Assembly: GCA_029239975.1 (NCBI GenBank)
Contig: JARBTX010000028.1
Location: 1 to 44,291 of the forward strand
Direction: 5' to 3'
DNA: 44,291 bases
Origin: Anaerocolumna sp.
GTDB lineage: Bacteria; Bacillota; Clostridia; Lachnospirales; Lachnospiraceae
Below, piece by piece: positions 1 through 8,849 of the stretch. The notes under the pieces are model-generated. The model saw only the letters and a list, made by a program, of their open reading frames with translations. It was not told where the DNA came from and did no database searches. Position numbers and translations under genes: made by a program. Numbering within the stretch: position 1 is the first letter of the stretch; each line of letters begins with the position of its first letter.

Positions 1-87
1 TACTGACATAAATAGTATAAAACCTATTACAATCATTGCCATCCCTATATAATAAGTTGCTTTTCGTGTTTTTGTTATCTTTGCCAT
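1..87 (-). CDS. Membrane protein, N-terminal fragment (runs off left edge)
   Basis: Reading leftward from an ATG at 87, 29 codons stay open to the window edge. The start follows an AAAGGA ribosome binding site at about 97-102 with roughly 9 nt spacing. A nearer ATG at 92 is in another frame and stops after five codons. The visible peptide starts MAKITKTRKATYY and continues into a hydrophobic run, so it has a short basic cytoplasmic head followed by a membrane segment or uncleaved signal anchor. Function cannot be told from this fragment. It lies about 100 bp downstream of lgt on the same strand and could be co-transcribed with it. Confidence 0.6.
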   Translation of the reverse strand, partial: MAKITKTRKATYYIGMAMIVIGFILFMSV

Positions 88-188
88 ACCATGATTCCTT
101 TCAGTTAATATTATTTAAGTGATATATATTTTTTATATATAATTTTAAATTACTATTACTTTAACAACATATTAGTTTACAATTATTA

Positions 189-971
189 TTATGCAACTGT
201 ATTTTCATCCTGTACTGCTGTTTTATTCGATAGACCTCTTAGGATAACGATACCACAACCTATAATAAATAAGAAAATTGATATAAATTGAGACGTTGAT
301 AACGTTCCAACACTTCCACGTGCCAAATCTCCTCTGAAAAATTCAAGAATAAATCTTCCAGCACTATAAAAAATCAAATAAAACCCTGCTAATTGACCAT
401 CTCGTTTTATGTGTTTTGCTAATAAAATTAATACAAAAAAATGAGCAAAATTAAGTGCACTTGAAATTATTTGTGTAGGTATTAAAGGAACACCTGCTGG
501 TGCAAAACCTGATTCTGGAAAGATAATACCAAGTGGGCCTTTTGTCTCTAACCCATAACAGCAACCTGCAAAAACACATCCGATTCGTCCAAATCCTTGT
601 GCTAATGCAATGGATGGCATAACCAAATCAAAATATTTTAAGAATTCCAACTTATATTTTTTGCAAAATAAAAAACCAGAAAATATTCCACCAATAATTC
701 CACCATAAACAACAAATCCGTCTTGAGAAAGTAAAATACTTTTTGGATCAGCTATTAGGTCTTTTAACATGACAATACAATATAAAAGTTTTGCTCCAAG
801 TATACCACCAGCAGCACACCAAATTGTTAAATCAAGAATTTTCTCATGGTTTAATCCTTTCTTTTTAGCTCGAAATTCTGCAGTTAAATAAGCTGCTACA
901 ACTCCAATGGCAATCATTAAGCCATATCCGTGGATCGTAAATGGTCCAATTTTTAATAAATCATTTTTCAT
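189..971 (-). CDS. lgt: Prolipoprotein diacylglyceryl transferase
   Basis: A 260-residue integral membrane enzyme that transfers diacylglycerol from phosphatidylglycerol to the lipobox cysteine of prolipoproteins, the first step of lipoprotein maturation. Family features seen are the N-terminal IHGYGLMIAIG segment, the GRIGCVFAGCCYG stretch matching the Lgt signature region (the double-Cys variant I associate with clostridial members), the PTQ motif and a late FEFFRGD-like segment (here LEFFRGD). About seven hydrophobic segments are present. The ATG at 971 is preferred over the in-frame ATG at 977 because the GAAAGGA site at 979-985 would sit directly against 977 but is 7 nt from 971. Its substrates would include the lipoprotein sugar-binding protein at 12.4-14.0 kb. 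Confidence 0.93.
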   Translation of the reverse strand: MKNDLLKIGPFTIHGYGLMIAIGVVAAYLTAEFRAKKKGLNHEKILDLTIWCAAGGILGAKLLYCIVMLKDLIADPKSILLSQDGFVVYGGIIGGIFSGFLFCKKYKLEFLKYFDLVMPSIALAQGFGRIGCVFAGCCYGLETKGPLGIIFPESGFAPAGVPLIPTQIISSALNFAHFFVLILLAKHIKRDGQLAGFYLIFYSAGRFILEFFRGDLARGSVGTLSTSQFISIFLFIIGCGIVILRGLSNKTAVQDENTVA

Positions 972-1046
972 AATCATATCCTTTCATGATGCTTGCGTAT
1001 TTATATATATTAGATTTCATAATGAAAATCATTATTGTATTCTGCT

Positions 1047-1598
1047 TTAAACCCAATAATAGCATGTAAAATCACTATTATACTCTACTTTATACGGATA
1101 ACAATGTTCAATCAAACCCTTCCCTACGAATCTTCGAATGACACCACCGTGAGCAACAACAATAATCTTATTGTAGCTCATATATTTATTCAATGTAGGT
1201 TTTACCCTACTTATAATTTCGTCAATGGTTTCCCAATTTTTTGTTTCACCGATAGGATAAACTCCTTTACAATCACAGAAATCTTTGTGAAATTGGTGTG
1301 ATTCTTCTGCACCTTTCATTCTAAAAGTTTTATCAGGTATAAATTCATGTAAATCTACTTCAACTTGTATTGGTATTTGTGTATTTTTTGATATGATTGC
1401 TGCAGTCTGCAAAGCTCTCGTATAAGGCGATGAAACAATAAGTTGACTTCCAAATAGAATTTCATTTCTTGATACTATTTCAGATTGTTCTATACCTAAT
1501 TGTGATAAAGGAGCCATATCTCTACCTTGTCCAATAAATCCCCTATCATCACAGAGTATATAATCCGGTTCTCCGTGTCGTATAAAGATAATATCCAT
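1047..1598 (-). CDS. Histidine phosphatase family protein (phosphoglycerate mutase-like)
   Basis: A 183-residue protein of the histidine phosphatase superfamily. The phosphohistidine motif RHGEPDY is at residues 7-13, within the expected first beta strand. A second-half motif VVAHGGVIRRF supplies the second catalytic histidine. The SSPYTRALQTA segment matches the phosphate-pocket arginine region. These parts imply an active phosphatase or mutase, but the substrate (sugar phosphate, nucleotide or alpha-ribazole type) cannot be assigned. A purine-rich GTGGGGGGT stretch precedes the ATG. It lies upstream of lgt on the same strand with a 75-bp gap, so read-through is possible. Confidence 0.85.
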   Translation of the reverse strand: MDIIFIRHGEPDYILCDDRGFIGQGRDMAPLSQLGIEQSEIVSRNEILFGSQLIVSSPYTRALQTAAIISKNTQIPIQVEVDLHEFIPDKTFRMKGAEESHQFHKDFCDCKGVYPIGETKNWETIDEIISRVKPTLNKYMSYNKIIVVAHGGVIRRFVGKGLIEHCYPYKVEYNSDFTCYYWV

Positions 1599-1625
1599 AT
1601 CTACCCCCCACTTATAATTACTAGT

Positions 1626-1769
1626 TTAGTCATTCCCTTCCTTTTCACCAATAACGAACCAATGAATTTTCCACATGTGGTCATGAATATCACGAAAGGC
1701 TTTTATTGCTTCTGCTAAACAACCATCTTCTAACAAGCTTTCCGCTTCTCCATGATATACTCCAAAAAA
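1626..1769 (-). pseudogene. Remnant of an unidentified gene (C-terminal 47 codons)
   Basis: Between the phosphatase and the cysteine-rich gene, the minus strand holds a 47-codon open stretch ending in TAA at 1628-1626. It has protein-like composition (for example LLEDGCLAEAIKAFRDIH, then HMWKIHWFVIGEKEGND). It is preceded by an in-frame TAA at about 1772-1770 and has no ATG with a ribosome binding site near its beginning; only an internal ATG and a TTG are available. This looks like the 3' end of a gene that has lost its 5' part. The family is not recognised. A short gene with an unusual start cannot be excluded. Confidence 0.4.
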
Positions 1770-1889
1770 TTAATCTAATTATATTTAGTCTATAGACTTT
1801 AGGAAAATAATGTATTTTTATTATAACTTGATAAAAGTAATATTACAAGTATTATTATTAATTATTCGAACAAATATTCGAAAAAACTA

Positions 1890-1918
1890 TTGCACATAAT
1901 TACTTTTATTGGTAAAAT
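1890..1918 (+). promoter_or_regulatory. Sigma-A promoter of the cysteine-rich small protein
   Basis: TTGCAC (1890-1895) and TAAAAT (1913-1918) are separated by 17 bp. The predicted start is about 50 bp before the gene at 1975. A dyad CGAACAAATATTCG lies immediately upstream at 1867-1880. Confidence 0.6.
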
Positions 1919-1974
1919 ATGTATGTTGTAAATAATTGTAATACTTACATAACAAAATGAGAAGGAGAGTTACT

Positions 1975-2199
1975 ATGGCTGAAGTGAAAAAAGTAAAGGT
2001 TTGTAAAAAATGTTCTGGATTTAATGTGGAAGAATTAAAGGGTAAAGTGAAAACAAAGGATTATACAACTGGTTGCATAGGCAGATGTTCTTCACAATGT
2101 TCCGAATTAGTTGGTAAAGTTTATGGCTTTTTAAAAGGTGATTTTGTTGTATGTGATACCAAAGAAGAATTTTTTGATAAGATATCTAATCTGGAATAA
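1975..2199 (+). CDS. Small cysteine-rich protein, ferredoxin/thioredoxin-fold-like (DUF1450-like)
   Basis: A 74-residue protein with the cysteine layout CKKC, then CIGRCSSQC, then a final FVVCDTKEEF segment. Placement of four cysteines at the ends of two short elements, with a C-terminal helix, resembles thioredoxin-like [2Fe-2S] ferredoxins and the small DUF1450 family. A metal-binding or iron-sulfur role is therefore likely but unproven. The start at 1975 follows GAAGGAGAG at 1960-1968 with good spacing; an ATG at 1957 lies before that site and is not used. It is a monocistronic gene with its own promoter and a bidirectional terminator at 2223-2261. Confidence 0.7.
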   Translation: MAEVKKVKVCKKCSGFNVEELKGKVKTKDYTTGCIGRCSSQCSELVGKVYGFLKGDFVVCDTKEEFFDKISNLE

Positions 2200-2222
2200 A
2201 GTTAAAACAATTACAACAATAA

Positions 2223-2265
2223 AAAAGCAACGATAACATTAATTTTGTAATCGTTGCTTTTTCTT
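2223..2265. terminator. Bidirectional intrinsic terminator
   Basis: Arms AAAAGCAACGAT (2223-2234) and ATCGTTGCTTTT (2250-2261) form a 12-bp stem flanked by a T-run on one side and an A-run on the other. It can end both the plus-strand small gene and the minus-strand PTS operon that converges on it. Confidence 0.85.
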
Positions 2266-2362
2266 TTATTATCTCACTATTATCTTTCCTTTATCATTCC
2301 ATTATTTATTCATTATCTTTCAATCTCTATACATTACCTAAATTATATTCCTATTATTTATT

Positions 2363-4300
<1,938 letters not shown>

Positions 4301-4393
4301 TTAATCGTTAATTAACCAGTTACTATCTTGTTTTATATTTAAATTTCAATATAATCTCTTAACTTAATTAATTAAATTAAATGGCTAAATCAT

Positions 4394-5824
<1,431 letters not shown>

Positions 5825-5937
5825 TTATCTGTATTTGTTTCTCTTCATTCAAACTGCTCTACATTATGAAAAGCATTATGATTTAACGAAATGAATAGAA
5901 ATGTAAATTTTTATATATTATTGTGGCTTATATGATA

Positions 5938-5990
5938 TAAAAAAAACCTAAGCACAAACGTATACAAAAGTCGTTTGTTGCTTAGGTTTT
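5938..5990 (-). terminator. LicT-controlled terminator before bglA
   Basis: On the minus strand AAAACCTAAGC and GCTTAGGTTTTTTTT flank an inner ACAAACGACTT/CGTTTGT pairing, giving a long stem followed by a T-run. Its first arm shares the AAAACC bases with the antiterminator at 5985-6013, so the two structures exclude each other. Confidence 0.85.
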
Positions 5991-6013
5991 GCCTGCTTTA
6001 CCAGTAACAACCC
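5985..6013 (-). promoter_or_regulatory. Ribonucleic antiterminator (RAT) site between licT and bglA
   Basis: The 29-nt element reads GGGTTGTTACTGG then TAAAGCAGGCAAAACC, the LicT/SacY-type RAT pattern. It overlaps the terminator at 5938-5990. LicT binding should stabilise it and allow read-through into bglA and bglP. Confidence 0.85.
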
Positions 6014-6024
6014 TGATTATTTAA

Positions 6025-6855
6025 TTAATTCATTAGTATTCTTTTAATGTGTACGGTGAGATAAATCAACTCTTCATCTGGTAATATAATTTCATGCTCT
6101 TTTTCTACGTATTCTTTTATCTTTAGAGCACATTCATAAGCATCTGGGTATTGGTTTTTTATCATATCATGAAACACTTGATCCTCTCCATGATTATTAT
6201 GATTAGAAATCACCCTTTGTGAGAAAAATTTTAAATGGGTTAAAAACCTTTCATAATTTAAAGTATCTTCATTGATCACTACTTGGAAATGATATGTTAC
6301 AATTTTTAATATGTTTTGTATTAACTTCGTAATATTAATCGTATTTGGCATTTCAGTCCTAAGTTCTGCATTCACAAAATGTAATGCAATGGAAGCAGCT
6401 TCATCTTGTGTAAGTGTAATACCAAGTTTTTCTTTTATTAATTCAATTGCTTTTAAACCAGTCATAAATTCTTGGTGATAAAACTTTTTAATCTCCCATA
6501 ATAAGGCATTGGTAAAATGAATGTCTTGCTTATACCTTTGTATTGCAAAATTAATGTGATCAGTTAGCGTAATATAAATATTTTTACTTAGTTTATTACT
6601 TAACGCAGTTTTTGCATATGCTATAATTTCATTACAAACTTGTATAATTTCTAAAGGAATATCGGATAAAACTGCTTGTAATTGCTCTGACTCAACTTGA
6701 CTATCCATGCGAAATATCTTTTCAATTTTAAGATTGTCAATTTGTTGTCCTGGTTTGCTATTAAATCCAAGCCCCCTTCCCATAACAACAACTTCATGTC
6801 CCAAATCATCAAAGGAGCTTACAATATTATTATTAATGATTTTTTCAATTAACAT
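6025..6855 (-). CDS. licT: BglG/LicT family transcriptional antiterminator
   Basis: A 276-residue RNA-binding antiterminator. Residues 1-55 are the CAT RNA-binding domain (MLIEKIINNN start, VVVMGRGLGF, IEKIFRM). PRD1 spans about 65-170 with conserved His100 and His159, and PRD2 about 175-276 with His207 and His269. All four phosphorylatable histidines are present, so control by PTS phosphorylation should be intact: EII-dependent phosphorylation of PRD1 inactivates, HPr-dependent phosphorylation of PRD2 activates. GGAG precedes the ATG. The gene has a RAT/terminator upstream (self-control) and another downstream (control of bglA-bglP). Confidence 0.94.
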   Translation of the reverse strand: MLIEKIINNNIVSSFDDLGHEVVVMGRGLGFNSKPGQQIDNLKIEKIFRMDSQVESEQLQAVLSDIPLEIIQVCNEIIAYAKTALSNKLSKNIYITLTDHINFAIQRYKQDIHFTNALLWEIKKFYHQEFMTGLKAIELIKEKLGITLTQDEAASIALHFVNAELRTEMPNTINITKLIQNILKIVTYHFQVVINEDTLNYERFLTHLKFFSQRVISNHNNHGEDQVFHDMIKNQYPDAYECALKIKEYVEKEHEIILPDEELIYLTVHIKRILMN

Positions 6856-6880
6856 ATTTGGTCTCCATATGAAAAAATAA

Positions 6881-6932
6881 AAAAAACCAATCTTGTTTGC
6901 ATAGTAATACTATGTATACACAAGGTTGGTTT
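6881..6932 (-). terminator. LicT-controlled terminator before licT
   Basis: On the minus strand, AAAACCAACCTTGT pairs with ACAAGATTGGTTTT across an inner TATACATAGTATTACTATG hairpin and runs into a T-tract. It shares AAAACC with the RAT at 6928-6956. Confidence 0.85.
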
Positions 6933-6956
6933 TGCCTGCTTTACCAGTAACAATCC
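6928..6956 (-). promoter_or_regulatory. Ribonucleic antiterminator (RAT) site upstream of licT
   Basis: The 29-nt element reads GGATTGTTACTGG then TAAAGCAGGCAAAACC. It differs from the second site at 5985-6013 by a single base, and both match the LicT-type RAT pattern. It implies autoregulation of licT. Confidence 0.88.
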
Positions 6957-6997
6957 TAACATTATAGGGTTATTAATTTGATTTGTTTTATAAATAT

Positions 6998-7026
6998 ATA
7001 CTAACACACCTTTCGTAGTTTGTCAA
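6998..7026 (-). promoter_or_regulatory. Sigma-A promoter of the licT-bglA-bglP operon
   Basis: On the minus strand, TTGACA (7026-7021) and TAGTAT (7003-6998) have a 17-bp spacer. Transcription would start near 6991, about 35 nt before the RAT. Confidence 0.8.
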
Positions 7027-7180
7027 TATATAATATATTTTGTCGAATATAATATAATTTTCACCCTTATATGTTGTGCATTTTGACTACCTTCGTTGTA
7101 AACAACAAGAATTATAATTATGATTCGCATTAACTACTGATTTATACTAGATATTACACATTTTTGTGTTGATGAATATT

Positions 7181-7194
7181 CGAACATATGTTTG
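7181..7194 (+). promoter_or_regulatory. Candidate LexA (SOS) box
   Basis: CGAACATATGTTTG matches the Gram-positive LexA operator pattern CGAAC-N4-GTTYG closely. It overlaps the -35 box (7192-7197) of the radical SAM gene, a position suited to repression. Confidence 0.7.
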
Positions 7195-7220
7195 ACAACA
7201 ATAAATAATAATGTTATACT
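7192..7220 (+). promoter_or_regulatory. Sigma-A promoter of the radical SAM gene
   Basis: TTGACA (7192-7197) and TATACT (7215-7220) with a 17-bp spacer. The leader to the ATG at 7283 is about 55 nt. Confidence 0.8.
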
Positions 7221-7282
7221 AAAACTAATATTTATAATGTTCAAAAAACTCGCAATTAGCTTTATTGTAAGGAGTGTATGAT

Positions 7283-8647
7283 ATGTTTTATACTAGCCTT
7301 AGTAATCCATTATCCTATGAAGAGAAATTAAATCAGATGCAAGAAGATGCACTTTTTGATGTTGCTGATCCTAGTCTTTCATATGGATTAAAAGATACAG
7401 AAGAAGTAAGCATACCTGACCCATCTATATTTCATGATATCCGTTCAAAGCAAGCACCACCCAAAGTTCCAAAAGTCTTTATGTCTAATAAATGTATTTT
7501 TAATTGTGCTTATTGTGGGTGTAGAGCAAGTCATGAAACAAACTCTAGATATTGTAACAGTCCTAAGGAATTAGCTGAGATGGCAATACAGCAAGCTAAA
7601 AATAATGGTCATGGTGTCTTTTTAACATCTGCAATTTATCAGAATGCAGATTATACGGAAGAATTAATAATAGAAACCCTTCGCATTATGAGAAATGAAC
7701 TTTTTTATAACGGATACATCCATGCAAAGGTTATGCCTGGAACCGATCCCCTATTAATTCAAAAAGCAGCTCAATATGCAAACCGGTTAAGTGTTAATAT
7801 AGAAGTAGCTAATAATTCTGGTTTTGAGAGAATCGCAAAGCAGAAAAATAAAACCAATATACTAGCTCCAATGCAATATATTAGTAATATCGTTCAAGTA
7901 GCAAAACAAAATCGAAGTCCATCGAATCCTATTATTGCTACTTCACAAACAACACAACTTATGGCTGGAAGTACCAATGAAACCGATCGAATCATTATGA
8001 ATTTATCAGGAGCATTATACAAAAAATATCGTTTAAGCCGAGTATATTATACTGCTTTTCATTACACTCACCCAGCAAAAGGTTACGAATTACCATTAAC
8101 AACAACTCCACTATGGCGAGTGAAAAGATTATATCAAGCTGATCGCCTTATGCAGTTATATGGATTTTCCTATGATGATATTACTCCAGAACATGATCCC
8201 AATTTAATAGAAAGCCTAGATCCAAAAATGAATTGGGCGATACGAAACGTTCACCTATTCCCAATTGAAATTAATACTGCAGATTATGACCAATTATTAA
8301 GGATTCCTGGTATTGGGCTAACCTATGCAAAAAGAATTATAGCAGCCAAAAAGTATGGAACGATTACCCACCAGACTTTACGAAAAATTGGAGTTTCTCT
8401 AAAAAAGAGTAGCTACTTTATCACTTGTAATGGAAAATATGAAGGTGGTAATCTACTAGAAAACCCAGAACTTTTGAAAGACTTTTTTTCAGAACTTGAT
8501 AATACTATCGATATTAATAAATCTAATAACATTAATAATTGTGGAATTAGTAATGATAATTTTAACAAAAATACTATTGTCAACGTTAATGATAATTACA
8601 AAACATGCAATAACAGTAATAAAATTGAAACAGTCACTTCTATGTAA
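7283..8647 (+). CDS. Radical SAM protein with helix-hairpin-helix, putative DNA modification/repair (TIGR03916-like)
   Basis: A 454-residue radical SAM protein. The cluster motif is Cys71-x3-Cys75-x2-Cys78 (CIFNCAYC), followed at once by another Cys80. The central TIM-barrel region carries GTDP and EVANNSG-type SAM-binding elements. Residues about 330-360 (IPGIGLTYAKRI) form a helix-hairpin-helix DNA-binding motif. This architecture matches the family called putative DNA modification/repair radical SAM protein, whose usual partner, a uracil-DNA glycosylase-like protein, is not in this window. The last 50 residues are Asn-rich and low-complexity. The ATG at 7283 is chosen over a GTG at 7274 that overlaps the AAGGAG site. 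The SOS-like box upstream supports a DNA-damage role. Confidence 0.88.
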   Translation: MFYTSLSNPLSYEEKLNQMQEDALFDVADPSLSYGLKDTEEVSIPDPSIFHDIRSKQAPPKVPKVFMSNKCIFNCAYCGCRASHETNSRYCNSPKELAEMAIQQAKNNGHGVFLTSAIYQNADYTEELIIETLRIMRNELFYNGYIHAKVMPGTDPLLIQKAAQYANRLSVNIEVANNSGFERIAKQKNKTNILAPMQYISNIVQVAKQNRSPSNPIIATSQTTQLMAGSTNETDRIIMNLSGALYKKYRLSRVYYTAFHYTHPAKGYELPLTTTPLWRVKRLYQADRLMQLYGFSYDDITPEHDPNLIESLDPKMNWAIRNVHLFPIEINTADYDQLLRIPGIGLTYAKRIIAAKKYGTITHQTLRKIGVSLKKSSYFITCNGKYEGGNLLENPELLKDFFSELDNTIDINKSNNINNCGISNDNFNKNTIVNVNDNYKTCNNSNKIETVTSM

Positions 8648-8667
8648 AAACAAGTGACTGTTTCGTT
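8627..8667 (+). terminator. Intrinsic terminator overlapping the end of the radical SAM gene
   Basis: 13-bp perfect arms GAAACAGTCACTT (8627-8639) and AAGTGACTGTTTC (8652-8664). The first arm is the last coding part of the gene and the stop codon lies in the loop. Confidence 0.8.
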
Positions 8668-8725
8668 TAATACGATTAATTTATAACACATATTTCAGTA
8701 AGAACTTTTGAACGTAGTTTCTTAA

Positions 8726-8812
8726 TTTGTTTTAGATTTATTTTCATTTGTTTTAGATTTATTTACATTTGTTTCAGATTTGTTTTACATTTGTTTTTGA
8801 TTTGTTTTAGAG
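8726..8812. repeat. Four imperfect 21-23 bp T-rich direct repeats
   Basis: Units start at 8726, 8747, 8768 and 8790, each of the form TTTGTTTtAGATTTrTTTtCA. The last unit decays into shorter TTTTAGAG repeats to about 8825. They fill the gap between the radical SAM terminator and the end of the GH35 gene. Low-complexity slippage is the simplest origin. Confidence 0.7.
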
Positions 8813-8849
8813 TTATTTTAGAGTTGTACTAGAGTTTTTATGTTCTGCT

